A stretch of 64,000 nucleotides of DNA from Nautilus pompilius (Eukaryota; Mollusca; Cephalopoda; Nautilida; Nautilidae), in assembly GCA_018389105.1 (NCBI GenBank), contig JACATO010000648.1, forward strand, positions 1,736,001-1,800,000, given 5' to 3'. Made by a program: the position numbers and the translations under genes. Under the pieces are notes generated by a model. It was not told where the DNA came from, searched no databases, and saw only the letters and a list, made by a program, of their open reading frames with translations. This document shows positions 38,947 to 52,400 of this stretch, piece after piece (the first letter of the stretch is position 1; every line of letters begins with the position of its first letter).

Positions 38947-39396
38947 ACAATACAAAGACTACAAGTTGTATCCCAAATCTTCTATAAACAGTATTTTAAA
39001 TATGGCTTATACATGAATATTAGATAAGTCTGTCCAACAATACAAAGACTACAAGTTGTATCCCAAATCTTCTATAAACAGTATTTTAAATATGGCTTAT
39101 ACATGAATATTAGATAAGTCTGTCCAACAATACAAAGACTACAAGTTGTATCCAAATCTTCTATAAACAGTATTTTAAATATGGCTTATACATGAATATT
39201 AGATAAGTCTGTCCAACAATACAAAGACTACAAGTTGTATCCCAAATCTTCTATAAACAGTATTTTAAATATGGCTTATACATGAATATTAGATAAGTCT
39301 GTCCAACAATACAAAGACTACAAGTTGTATCCCAACTCTTCTATAAACAGTATTTTAAATATGGCTTATACATGAATATTAGATAAGTCTGTCCAA
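38947..39396 (+). repeat. 90-bp minisatellite, five tandem copies
   Basis: Units start at 38947, 39037, 39127, 39216 and 39306, each beginning ACAATACAAAGACTACAAGT and ending ATAAGTCTGTCCA. The third unit lacks one C, giving 89 bp, and the last has CAACTC where the others have CAAATC. Otherwise the copies look identical, so the array expanded recently. No open frame or known satellite motif is present. Confidence 0.98.
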
Positions 39397-40746
39397 GTAT
39401 TTATCTCTTGTTTTCTTTTAGCTTTATTCTCACTTTCTTTTAGCATTAAAAATAAAAAAATCAATGATCTTTTATATTTATTCATTTCACTTTACTATAC
39501 CTTGGGGTTTGCATGCTGTGAAGAAATGCTAACACCATACTCTCATCTATACAAACTGTCTCTATCAACACCCGGATAAGAAAAAAATAATAGATGCTTC
39601 TCTTAGATCGGTACACAACAACTTTAGAATAATGTTTCACGCCATATGACAAGTTAGAGTATAGTGCGCAACTTGTAGCCTTTCAACATTAACAACAACA
39701 AAAAAAGGGTTAAGTTTATTTTAAAAAAATATAGAATTCCAGGATTACTACTTAGCACAGTTAGTCAGCCACAAGTGGAGGGATGTAACCACCTAAGTAC
39801 ATGGAAAAGAATGGGGAGTTTTAATTGATAGTATCCTTTAAAACTTAAAAAAAAAAAGCAACCCGTCAAACCTACTAGTTATTCTTATAAAATACAATTT
39901 ATTTTCATCACCATTTACCTCTTCACTAACAGTGTTAGTTTTTATGTTGCTTAAAACATTATGCATTTCTCTATTTTCATAAAATTATAACCACGGTTCC
40001 CTAGAGTCCCCCCCTAAACGTACTTTCAGGTAGTAGTAGTAGTACTGCATTCCTACTGATTATTTTTTTACACTAGATTATTGGGGGGGATTAACCAACT
40101 GCTGTAAGTGAAAAGATGTCATGGCAGCTCTCTCCTTCCTCTCTCCATCTCTTTACCTCTCACACAAATTTTGTTTTTAAATTTGGCTGACCGATTTGAT
40201 TTTTTTGTGGCAAAATAAAGGTGTAGAACTGCTGTGTTCTGGTTTTTACCTGATTGCCTTATATTGGGAATTTTTTAACATTAAAAACTATATATATATT
40301 TTTTTTTTAAATTGGGAATTTGCTGATTACACATCAAAGACATTTACTGATATCGTATCCATGTAAGACACCAGGATGGGTAATACATCAGCTAGCTCTG
40401 AGACAAGCACCGGTAGTAAGTATGGGAAAAATAAGCTTGTCACGAGGCACACAACACGTGGTAGCTGACATTTTTTGAAACTCACTGGTAACTAATTCTG
40501 CTTGGCATGCATCGTGTTTGTTTGTTTGTTTGTTTGTTTTTGTGCTGAAGTGTATAAATATTTAAAATGCAAAGGTCTGCTTGCTGTGGGAGTAATTAAA
40601 ATAAGTAAATATAATATAATATTGATATTTCTAGATTTAAAAAAAAAAAAGATTTTTAAATAATAAAAATATATTTTAAAAATATTTTTGGTAGTAAGAT
40701 TTACAGTAGTTTGTGGATCGAATCAAACAAATTCAGGTCAATATTA

Positions 40747-40823
<77 letters not shown>

Positions 40824-41299
40824 TCAAGGTTTTTGCTGTTACTGTTATCAGAGAACCCACTTCCCATACAATGGCTACTTATTCATTTATAAAACTCATT
40901 TGCAGGATAATATTCCTATGTAAGTAAATTGCAAAAAAATAAATAAATAATAATAAGGTATGCGTTACTTTTTTAAAAAATAAAAAAACAAAAGAAAACA
41001 ATAATCGTCTACTATAACTAAATAAAACGAATGGAACATAAAGGTCAGAGTCGGTAGTTTCTCCCAGATGGAATGCAATCTGCTAGTTTCACGCGTCCTG
41101 AATCCGGTGCAGTGCTATGTTATAATGTAGTTAGCCATGCTTGGTGGTTCGCCTTGATTCCCTGTTATTAATTAGAAAACAAAATTAATAAAGATTGTCC
41201 CCTACAATTTTCTCTGCTGCATGGGCATTACAGCCTGTTAGCAAATTGCAGAGTACATATTATAATTCAATGATTTTGTTTCTTAATCCTCCAAAATTA
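39397..41299. other. AT-rich non-coding DNA with microsatellites
   Basis: Contains (TTTG)n at 40515-40541 and a long (AAT)n tract at 40747-40824. No gene. Confidence 0.55.
40747..40824. repeat. (AAT)n microsatellite
   Basis: About 78 bp of AAT repeats with one irregular unit near 40790-40797. Confidence 0.97.
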
Positions 41300-41319
41300 T
41301 GTCATTTAGCTTGTGCCAA

Positions 41320-41646
41320 TGACAATGCCCAGTGGCTATGGAGTGGATTTCCATTGTGTGGCTGAGTGGCTAGACCACACTATCATTTCATGCTTTCTCT
41401 GAAATTCATGAATCACTTTCCTGGACAGAAAGTGCCAATGTAGAACCTAGTCCAAACAAAAGCTTTCTATTAAGAGAGAACAGGTCTCTGAATGTACATT
41501 CCATGTCACCAAGATCCCAGTTTCCATAGCAATCACTCAAGTCATGATGTAATTTCATTGTTTCTCCCTGCAAATGCATGTGCTGACTCATGAAACGCCA
41601 TTGTTTTATCAGCAAAATTGACAATGAATTACAAACTTTCATTGTT
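41320..41646. promoter_or_regulatory. candidate cis-regulatory block with clustered SOX-like sites
   Basis: The 6-mer CATTGT or its complement ACAATG, the core bound by SOX-type HMG proteins, occurs at 41322, 41352, 41556, 41599, 41621 and 41640. By chance well under one would be expected in this length. The site at 41556 is followed seven bases later by TGCAAAT, close to a POU octamer. The block is compositionally complex, with no microsatellite and no transposon ends. A 78-codon minus-strand frame crosses it but shows no domain. The call is an inference from motif density only. Confidence 0.3.
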
Positions 41647-42289
41647 GGGTCGGTTTAACGTGACACTGATTAATGGAACAATTTCCCCTGAACGAAACTG
41701 CAACCAGATTTGAATAATTTATTGTTCAGTAAAATATATACGTCTCGCTGTATCATCCAATTATTTCATTTACAATCACTACGCATCACTCAGATAACAG
41801 CATCGTGTTGCAAAGAACGCAATCTCACTACTTGTTAACAAAGCAAAGTTGGCAGAGCTATTCACCTGTGAGACGACTTAATTAACGAACGCAGAAAGAA
41901 TACTTAATTATAAAACTCACTCTCCAATTTTCAATCCAATGGCCCACTGTAAATCACTCCGCCACAGAATACTTTTAAACTTTGACAGGGCAAGGAGGAG
42001 GAGGAGGAGGAGGGAGAGGACGGAGAAGAGGCTTGTTCAAGAAAGGATGATCATACAACACATTTTGACAATAACTATTTGATTGGTTACTGTGACAACA
42101 CCAAGTTTCCCATCCACCCAATATTTTTAAAATAGACAATAGAACGAACTAGCACAAGCCTAAATGATAAATAAAGATTAACACTGACTCTTAATATAAA
42201 ATTAATTATATTTTAAATATAATTATGGGTAAAAAAAAAAAAAAACAAAAACAAAAATCAATGTGCAATATTTCTGCAGCCCAAGGAAA
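41647..42289. other. non-coding DNA with a GGA-rich tract
   Basis: An AACAAAG word at about 41838 and a CACCTG E-box near 41865 continue the regulatory look of the preceding block. A purine-rich (GGA)n-like tract lies at 41992-42031. No gene. Confidence 0.4.
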
Positions 42290-42530
42290 AAGAGTAATTA
42301 TTGTGTCATGTATTAATCCCACATTGGGAATAAACCTGAAGTAAGGGAGTGTAGAGATGTGGTACCCACTAGAAAACACTGCCTCATATCCTGTGCCGCG
42401 ACATGAGAGTTTAGACACTTCTGATTCTGGCAGGGAAATCCCCACTAGAAGTGTTGGGAAGACATCCCCATGACTGACTGGAGAAGAAAGGTGAGAAGAA
42501 ACCGTCCTCCCAGGGAGATACAGTGCCAAG
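42290..42530 (-). repeat. possible SINE-related copy
   Basis: The minus strand reads GGTTTCTTCTCACCTTTCTT then CTCCAGTCAGTCATGG, similar to the first half of the SINE body near 26.0 kb. The remainder does not align clearly by eye. The minus-strand open frame at 42206-42529 is read through this repeat and is not a supported gene. Confidence 0.35.
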
Positions 42531-42617
42531 CCACAGCAACTTTTAAGAAATTTTCACTTGGCAGAATTTGTAGCCCTAATGCTTTACAAGTTAATTCCTA
42601 ATTTGTGCTGGTATATA

Positions 42618-43880
42618 CAGAACTGGAATAATTATAAAAAAACAAACATAGGATATACATAAGTAATGAGTAATTGCAGCTGAGACAAGTACGTAATAGA
42701 TACAAAATGAATTATTACAGAAAATATACAAAAACAAAATCAATATGTTGTATAGTGCATTAGAGTTTGCAAGTGAGCCCTGTGCCTTACATAAAGAATG
42801 ACCTCTTTTTTCATACTCAAATACAGGTTATCAATGGTTGCTTGAGGAATGCTGTTCCAAATATCCTGTAGCACTTTCTACAATTCATTCAAAGTGTTTG
42901 GTTGTCATTTGACTTTCTCAGTAGCCATATAACCCCGTATAGCTGCAATGATGTTCACATCAGGACTTTGTGCTCGCCAAAGTATCTTTGTGACTGTTCT
43001 GTCAGCTCTTTATATTACAAATAGTTTTCCACCAAACTGGCTGTAAGCTTGGAATACCTGTCAACCCAGTGAGATGTTTTCTATGGTAAGATGGATGAGA
43101 ACCTGCTTAAATCTGTCAGCAGGCAATGTACCTTAAAAAATTACGTAAATCTCTAACTTCCTTGGCTGATATGTAGCCATAGACTTACGTAGATCCTCAT
43201 CCATACTTTACTGTAACTTTGGTACACTGAGTGTTATACTGATCTTTGGCCTGCCACTGATTATTGCCAAACAGTTCAAAATTGGGCTCATCCATAAAGA
43301 GCATCTTCCAGGTTTGATCATCCAAGTGTTTTAGTTATGCTGCTTATTTCAGCTCTTCCATTTGGTTGCCTTTCCTTAACAAAAGCAGCTACATTCATTG
43401 GCTGCTTCACACTCATGTTTACCTTACTGCTTTTTAAGAAACGTTAGCAACTATACTTGAAACTAACTCACTTGTAAAATCTCTACTGGCTCATCATCTG
43501 TCTTTCTTCCTCCACTGCATCTATTTTCAACAAAAATAGTTTTGCATATCCTCCTCAGAGTCGTGCATATAGCTTCTTCTAAATATGGAGTTAGGCTACA
43601 ATCTGTCACATGGAGTAGTGTTCACCAGCTAAGAATTTGATTTCTATATGATTGTCATGTGACATTTCCTTCCCAGGAGTCTTAGTATTCACCACACATT
43701 TACGACATTATGATAATATTACTATCTACACTTTTATAGTCCTGCAAGTGTGACACTTTCTGACTGCTTGCATGGCAACCAATCAGTGTACGCTATGCCA
43801 ATACATGTTTTTTGTTTTTTTGTGCATTATACAGCCAAATTTTTCCCCTTTCTAAATAAAAACAAAAATTAATATTACTG
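42618..43880 (-). mobile_element. decayed Tc1-like element, family B, near full length
   Basis: The left end CAGAACTGGAATAATTAT follows TATATA. The right end, in reverse complement, reads CAGTAATATTAATTTTTG, a degenerate partner, so the right limit is approximate. The length of about 1.26 kb fits a Tc1 element. It is homologous to the copy at 18515-19109, for example TTCCAAATATCCTGTAGCAC here against TTCTAAATATCCTGTTGCAC there. Confidence 0.75.
42800..43600 (-). pseudogene. Tc1-like transposase remnant
   Basis: On the minus strand several blocks of a Tc1-type DDE transposase can be read in separate frames. GGRKTDDEP corresponds to the linker between the DNA-binding domains. LFMDEPNFELFGNNQ is the first catalytic Asp block, like LFSDESKFNLFG in active relatives. 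PDVNIIAAIRGYMATEKVK is the third block, where the catalytic Glu is replaced by Ala (the shorter family-B copy at 18.5 kb still has NIIE). DIWNSIPQATIDNLYLSMKK is the C-terminal block. Frameshifts and stop codons separate these pieces, so it is long dead. Exact ends of the gene cannot be set. Confidence 0.75.
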
Positions 43881-45043
43881 TCTATTTCTATTATACATTT
43901 TTAAAAATGAAGGAAAAATTATTTTAAATGAGTCCGTGTGCTAAACTGACTCTTAGTTCACTGCAAGAACTGCCCTAAGTTTTGGCAGTCCAGTAGCCTA
44001 ACCCCCGAGTGACCATCTCCTCCACCAAGGAAGAATGCTGGATAGCTTAGTTTGGAAATTATTCTGGGTAGAATGAACAGATTCATATCTATGATGACGA
44101 CTTTCTCTCAGGCTCCATCGTCAAGAGTGACACCAACAGATGCAAAGAATCTAGATATGGCAGTTTGTGACAGGGGGATTCCACTCTTGCAAGTGAAAAT
44201 TCTGAAATTCTGCAATGTAAAAGTTGATTTCTTTGGGCAGGATTTTCTTCAGGGAATTAAAGAAATCATAAAACTGAAGTATAATTCAAATTCATAATCA
44301 GTTTAATTTGCTTTATATGTACATTTTTTAGACATTTTTTTTCCACATGGTAAACTTGTATATTCCTAGTTATATTAACGGTCAAGAATCTTTTAAAAAA
44401 ATAGTAAGTAGATTTTAAAATTTAAATATAAAAGGCTTAAGAACATTTAAAAAAAAAAATTTCATCAGAATAATTTTCACTGGAGCAAGTCTTAAAAGTA
44501 ACACCTTGTAAATATATATAAAGATAAAGTCACCTTTACTGGTGCAGTAGAGCAACTAAGAGTTTTAGAAGGCAAGGCTGACTTATCTTCTGATGCAGTT
44601 AAGCAGTGTATTCACGATGTTCCGCCTTTCCAGACTTAATAATGAGATTGCTCGCATTCTTTTTGTTGTCTTTCCAATAAATTGGCGATGCCATTTGGCT
44701 GTTACAAAAAAGCAAGACATGCAATCACTACCAGTGTTCAAGTATACTGTAGTAATCCGGCAGGATCTAAATTGCATGACATCCATTTGCAAAAGAACAC
44801 AAAAAGTGACAAAGAAAGTTTGTTTGTTTTCTTTCAGACCTTTTTGGCACTAGAACAGAAAAGTGCTAAATGGCTGAAAACAGCATTATAGCCAGGGTTA
44901 GATTGAAAGAATTAAAACTGATGGAAGCTAATCAACAACAAGTAGAATAATCTTATTTCTTTGTCTTTTTGCACATCCAAACAAACTGACAAGCATTTTA
45001 GTAAATTGTATGAATTTCACACATTTTTTTTTTGAAATTTAAA

Positions 45044-45081
<38 letters not shown>

Positions 45082-46145
45082 ATATGTAATAAACCCAAAA
45101 GTTTCTGTACAGCACAAGCTCACATAGACTCAACATGATATACATACAGGAGCAGGCTGTAGACCCACACGTGAGGCTCATTTATCTCCCCCATTTAGTC
45201 ATCACCAAAGTCAAGATTGACTAAAGTCATTCTTGCAGGCATGATCCAATTATCCTTATCCACTGAACTACATTGTGAATAACAAAGTTGGTAATAAAAG
45301 CTCCAAAAACTTCAGCTAGTCAGATACCTTATTACACCAACACCACCCCCATAACTATTTCATTCATGAAATGGAAAAAGCTGATCTTAAAAAAAAACAT
45401 ATACAAAAACAGCTCTACATCAAGCCAAGAAAATGCTCTTCTGCAAAAGAAAATTGATATGATCAATTATGCATTTTTTTTCCAGTGTAATTACATAGAA
45501 AATTGTATTGTTTATTATCATTTTTGCGCATTTTATAAATCTTTATATTTTCCTCAAAGGGAAATATGCACAGAGTGTAACTTATGCCCTGCAAGCTCAC
45601 AGTAAAAAGGGCAAATCCAAAAAGTGAACTTATAAATTACATACCGGTTTGTTTTGTTTGTTTCCTGTCTCTCCTTGACAACTTTTCCCCTCTTCTATGG
45701 GGAAGTCAGCAAACAAAAGTCCAATCACAGATAGCTGTATTTATCTTCTCTAGTAAAAGTCCATGCAGATCTTGTACACTCCAGTCATTTGCATCCAGCT
45801 CTGCAAAAAGAGAGATATATATAGACATCTTTACTTGGACAGAAAATCAATAAATACATTGCATAAATTGCATTAAAGGGAGGCTCCTTGTTTTCAACTC
45901 TCAAATTTCTACACCATGAGAAGATCAACTTGCAGCCTGTGCTACCTAACCCAAATGGAGCATCACCCCCATCATCAACACAATATTGCATATCAGTTCA
46001 CTAGCACCAGGAGATCCACCGCTTTAATTGTCAGCACACTCATTTTGGACAAAGCTACAATGTTTGGCTATTATTTTACACTTTTAACTTCTTACAAATA
46101 TTAACAAAGAAACAATGCATGTCCAAAAATATGTTCATATAAAAT
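43881..46145. other. AT-rich non-coding DNA
   Basis: No gene is supported. A (TA)n microsatellite lies at 45047-45079. Open frames at 44052-44297, 44593-44853 and 45288-45605 show no domains. Confidence 0.5.
45047..45079. repeat. (TA)n microsatellite
   Basis: About 16 TA units. Confidence 0.95.
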
Positions 46146-46400
46146 AAAGAGGTGGGTGGCAAAGTGGATTGCACTCATACATAAAATTTCCACATAGGAG
46201 GAGGTCTCTTCATAGAAAACTAGTAAGTTTTTCCTTCTACCAAAGTCTAGGATAAACTCATTTTGTTTTCCCCTAACCCTGCTGGCTCACGTTAGGCATT
46301 TGGCAAACAATGGTGAACGACCAAATGCTTCCTTTTGTTGCTGCTTTAAATTTCAGGCAATGGGTTTAATCAGGCATGTATTCTGCCCAGGTAATTACTC
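46146..46400 (+). repeat. possible SINE with A-box-like head
   Basis: GGTGGCAAAGTGGATTGCAC is a good match to a tRNA A box. A convincing B box is not visible. The following text (CTACCAAAGTCTAGG, TTTTCCCCTAACCCTGCTGG) has the look of a SINE body. Low confidence. Confidence 0.3.
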
Positions 46401-49400
46401 AACTATTGGAAAGTTTCTGTATTGGAGCAGCAATGGAGACTGAATACATGGGCAATAAAAAATTATCAAGTAATTAATCAGTCAGCTGTTTTAGAACAAA
46501 AATTAATTTTCTACATACCTAAGACTTATCATTTCATGGATGGCATCATTTTAAAATTGCCAGATTCAGTTTCGTCGCTACCTTTGGTATCCTGTTTATT
46601 GTTGCATACTATAAAACAATATTCATGGCAAGCAGTGTTTTGGTAAATGGTTTGGTATAGCACACACTGTTATAAGCTCTTAATAATGTGCGTGACATGA
46701 AAGGAGAAAGTTTCAGCAAAAGTATGCTTCATAGCAGGAAACAAATACAACCTAAGGCAGTGACCACAGAAATTTTCAATAAGCAAACAAACTCCACCTA
46801 TCTTTACATTGAGAGACGCTAATGTATCCAATCAGCGACACCAGCACAACTCTCTACCAATGATCCAACCAGACCATTATTCTTCTTTATTAAGTTACAG
46901 TCCAAAATTTACGTTAACTTTATTGCATATTTTCATTAGAGTCATCAATAATCATTAAGTGATAGAATTCAACACTGAACCTGCTATCTGATAACTTAAA
47001 ATAATAATAATAATAATAATAATAAAAAATAATAATAAGATTTACTCACAACACAGATGGATGGAACAAATAGTCTACAAGGAAAAAATATTTACTAATT
47101 TGTAAAAAAAAAGAAAGAAAGAAGCAGAATTACATTAAAAGATAGATTTGGGATAAAATTATCATCAGGAAATTTCGAGAATTGGTATGTAAATATCCAT
47201 ATCACACAGATCAAAGTAACTACCTATTGATCATGAATGGCACACACAGCCAATCCAAGCAATTAACATATTCAGCATCAAATGGATTTTATAAATGATT
47301 TTCACCACACCAATGTAGTGTTTGTAAAGCCCTTTTTTCTAAATTAAAGCAAAGTCAAAACACAGAAATGATCTTTTAAGCTGTTGAAGATTGTAAAACA
47401 CCATAGATACACTACACTATGCATATGGATAAATGGATAACCTAATAACTGGTATGTGTGGGACAACTGTACTGTAAAAAGACAGTTTCTCTGTGCATAG
47501 GAATAAATGACCTAGCTACTTAGCTTTCATAAGTATCCTCTTTACTCAAAGAAAATATCAAACTATTTCTATCGATACATAACTTAAAAAAATAGTAAAG
47601 TGAAGGATGAATTGCAAAGAATTCTACACTTCAAAATTTATATTAAAAACATATTACTGCAGTGTTCAAAAACTTGTTTTGATTGATTTTAACAGAAATG
47701 TTTAACATTTATTAATAAAAATAGCAAGTCAACCTCACTTGGCAAATAAAGTCAGTCTGTTATTAAAATAATCATATATTAATTTATTATTATTCACTAT
47801 TATAGTTTTATTTAGAATGAACAAGTAGCAGAGATCAAGTTAAAATATAATTTATCAAAGAATCTGTTTATGAGAAACACTACCCTTTTTCTTGTTCTTT
47901 TATGAGCTTGCAGAGTTTGTTGGAATTTTGAATGAATTTTACTCTCTTCACTTTGTAGTACCATGCAGAACTCTTTATCATATTCATCTATCAGTCTTCT
48001 AGCATAATTCTACTTGCTGTATAAGGATTATATATCATAACTTGTCAGTCCATGCTCAAAGTGTGCTAGCACACTAATGAATTTATGTAACAGTATTTTA
48101 AGTTGTCTCCATAAGTATTGCACTAGGCATTTTGAACATCAGCTATGTAGACCAGATATAAAATAATGTTGATCTTCATAAATAAAATTCATTATACATA
48201 ATCAGCAGATCTAGCAAGAAGACATTGCCCAAGTCATCACATCAGACCATAGTAATAAAAAGTGGGAAATACATAATAAGCTTTAAAAAAAAAAACACCT
48301 TTGAAACAGCTATTTTAAAAAAAGTTAATAATAATAATAGCATCATGACAAATAATGATATGATTGTGGGATACTAGATAGTTTATGATGATACCTTGCT
48401 ATCTTCAATTGTTCATACTTTGAAAACACTTACTGAATTTTTTTTTTGGAAAATTGACAACCAAATTTGTGTGGCTCAATCATAGTTCAATACTTTCATA
48501 ACCTTTTGGTTTTATTTTTGTAATATTTATTATTAGATCAATTTACAGAGAATAATTGATTCTAACACCGAAAAGTTAACTTTGTCCAGTTTCTTTGATT
48601 GATCTAAATTATTTAAAACAGCATTTCCTCTATTTTTTAATGGTGATATTTTAAAAAAAAACAGAAGAAGTATAAAGATTATATCAAATGTTTAATCTAT
48701 TAAGATAATCCACAGTAAACTAAACAAAAGAAAAAGATGGATAATTGCAAACTATAAGAATTTATCTTTTATCAGTATATCCTCACATACGCAGTTACCA
48801 ATATGAAGACATTCAATTTCGGTTTCCTGCCAGCTGTTTTAACAAGCTACTTTCTCCTTGTTTTTAATTAAGTGAAGTAGAGATAAGGGGATATTGTCCT
48901 TATACTGCAAGTTATTTTATTTTATTTATTTATTTATTTATTTTACATTCACAGAAAGTAGCCACATAGCATTTATGTACGCCAGAAAAGGGATCAAAAT
49001 AATTATTGATGTAGGTCCATCTGGAAAAACAACTATGTACAGCATACAGTTTTCAGTAGATCCTATGCTGATGTGGACTATTTACTTCCATCAATAATAG
49101 GGAAATAATAAAAAAAAAAGAAGTTGTATCCCTTAAAAAGGCTTTTCATTTGTCAACTGACTGAAGTTAACCCCTGAATCCATTGTGCCATAAAAGATCA
49201 AAAGAAGCAGTCTACCATTTTTCCTCACGTAACATTCTGTGTATATTATGAAAACATATTTCCTTTCTGATGCATACTGCTATTGACCCCCCCCAATAGA
49301 ACTAAGAGCTATGAATGCTGATTCATACTAGAATGAATTATGGGAGTCCAGAAAGCTGGCAAAAATTGTCTTCTAATATCATTTTGTAACACTACTGCTT

Positions 49401-52400
49401 CTATTAATATGTAATTGTTTAAAACTTCAGAAATTTTTCTTTATTTTTTAGTCCAACATTTAAAATAAATTTATGATTTTTAACCTTTAATAAATTAATC
49501 ACAAAATGATTTGTGTACTTTGTTGTTTGTTTTTTTTTATGATTAGGCCTTATCAATACTTGATCCCAGCATCATGGCAACCTTAGTGATCCAGAAAAAA
49601 GATGGCAACATTAGAAAGATGAGTTCACAGACAAATGAGATAGGTTTAACAAAATTGTTATTAGCACTACATTAGTTGCATAGGGGAGTAGATAGCAATT
49701 GAGAGGGCGAAACCTTAAGCAAGTTTTCCTGCTCCAAATGCCTCTTTCTACCTAGCTTTAGGTAGGTACTTTAGCCAGTTTCCATGGTGATGGTTCTTTC
49801 TGCCATTTTGAGATGTCTGCCATACTCAGATATTCCCTGACACCAGGCTACACTACCAAAGAGTGTGGCTGCTGTGCAGGCAGTAGCTCCTAAACAATGA
49901 ACAAATTTATGCAGCCAGGTGTTTGCATGTAATATGTGAATGACGACCTTCAGTTCTGAAAACCAACTATTTTCATTACATTATCATATTGAAAGGTATT
50001 TTTGATAAATTTCTGAAGTAAATGAAAACAAAGAAATTTAAGGCAATAAAACAAGTTTTATAAACAATAAAGTGAAAAAAAAAATCAAGTATTTAAACAA
50101 ATTCAAGTATCCTGACAACAGCTATCAAAGTTGGCATCTATGTATTTAATATAGTATCGTTTATAAATGTAAAAAATGTGTGTGTGTGTGCGTTAAAGTG
50201 AATGAAAGCAAAATAAAATGTAGAAAGGTTTTGAATGGAATGCAATAATACAATTTAATAAGAGATACTACAAGGTTAGATTGAAACTAAAGATCTGTAT
50301 TTTTATTTTATATTATTAAATAAGCTGATGTCCAGTAAGTATACTGTATAAGCTGGCAAATTATTTTAAAAGGTTAAAAAACAAATATAATTTTAAAATA
50401 ATAATGTAGTAGGAGTAGACGTGGTGGCTTCCTGACCAGTCCGTGTTTGGCATGGCTATATACAAAGGAAGTGGTTTCTTCTGATCACTTAATTATTGAT
50501 TAAACCAAGCCCAAAAGAAGTCCTGATTAGCTTTAATGAACATTTCAATAAAAGAGGATGCTGTGACATCGTATAAGCTTGAGCAACATGTAATTTCAAT
50601 AACCAATCAAAGTAAAATAACCAAAAAAAAACCAGTCACTGCTAACATAAACAAAATTATAGTTGACATGTTATCCAAGATTTATGACACTTAAATAAAT
50701 GGATGCTAAAGTTAATTTTTTGTTTGTTTGCAGCCATGTGTGGACTCATTTGTAGGATTGCTGGAAACAATGTGTTTTGGGCAAAAAACTGCAGGAAGCA
50801 GCTCTACCACTGTCCCATTTCCACTTCATTTATAGATCCTTATAATGATTCAAATTCTGTAACCCTAGAGTGACAATAACATTCCACATTATATTTTATT
50901 TTGCTTCTCCAGATGTTATGTATCCTTTAGACTGTTTCTGTTTTGCACATTCAACTAAATTTTTCAGACCATAAAACACTTACACTTACCAACTCCCTGC
51001 GTACAGTTACATCTCAACACAGAAATGGAGACCAGAATATTTAAAATAGTTTCTGTTAGTCCAGGCAAAAATGTACTTCTTCAGAGAGTGTTTCCATCCT
51101 TGCAACATAGTGAGAAACAATTTTCTGCATTAGTCAGATCTGAATTCTTTATATTATAAACATATTTTTCACAACAGGAACAATTTCTTTTTTTAATGCA
51201 CTCATTAAAAAAATGTTACATTTTTTTCTGTTGTTGGCAGAATCTCCAAGATGAAAGGGTTAATATGCTAGCTAATAAATTAGCAAAAACCTTATTAATT
51301 TTTTCATATATGAACAACTCATTGGGTTTAAATTAGAAACCATTTGACAGCCAGATTTAACTTTGTTATTTTCATCATCATCAATTAGGTAAGACAAGTT
51401 CCTTGTAAGGCTACCTGAATCTACAAAGAGCTGTTGGAGAAGAGAGCTTTTGATGTGGTGAAACTCATTTGGTGCACAAGAATGGTTCAAACAAATCCCT
51501 TCTAATGATGATCGGCATCTCAATCAGAGACCACGTACTGAACAAAACAGCATACAGTGAGCCAGGTGAAAGCCTGTGAAGTGGCATTGGGCAGGCAAAC
51601 TGCACTCAAGAGCACATTATAATCTACCTGCTCAGACAACAATTAAAGAGAGATTGGGTCTTTGTAGCTTGAAGATGTCTACACGAAAATAGATAATTTC
51701 AGGGAATGGCTCGACTTCTTCCTTGACTGATGATGAAGATAAAAACAACTAAGTAAATCATAGATTTTGTGTCCAGCATTAGACTATCCTCAGCAAATTG
51801 GTTTTAAGAATGTAAAAATATCTCTGCTTGAATTGCAAAAGAAATCCATTTTATGCTAACCCTACAATCATTAAAATTACCAAGAAAAGATAACTTGTCA
51901 ACAGCATCCAAAAGCTCGATGATTTCCAATTTGTATTTCCCTAAAATTATCTCATTGGTAAGTAAATGGTGTTTTATGCTAAAAATTGAAAATATTTTTT
52001 TAAAAATATTTATTTACAGTGTAGATTTAGAGACAAATTTGAGAAAGAGAAAATAAAAAAATCTGTTCTAGTGATATCTGAACATTGCAGTTAGCTTTTC
52101 CTGCATATTTTTCCTTCTTCCCAAGTTTTACTTTAGGAAAACAAAGCAAATATCAAAAATACACCAGCTTTCAAGCCAAAGTTTTGTTAACTTGGGGTCT
52201 TTTTTTCTGCCATCATTAGAACAAAAAACAAACATGTGGCATGAACATAGTTGAATAAAAAAAAATAAACAGTATTAACAATTGAGTATGAACAAAGAAC
52301 CATCAACCTTACCCTAAATTTTGATTTTACATTGCACTATGTAAGAATCATTTCTTTGTTTCATAAGAGATTAACTTAGAGGGTGACTTATTATTTTTGC

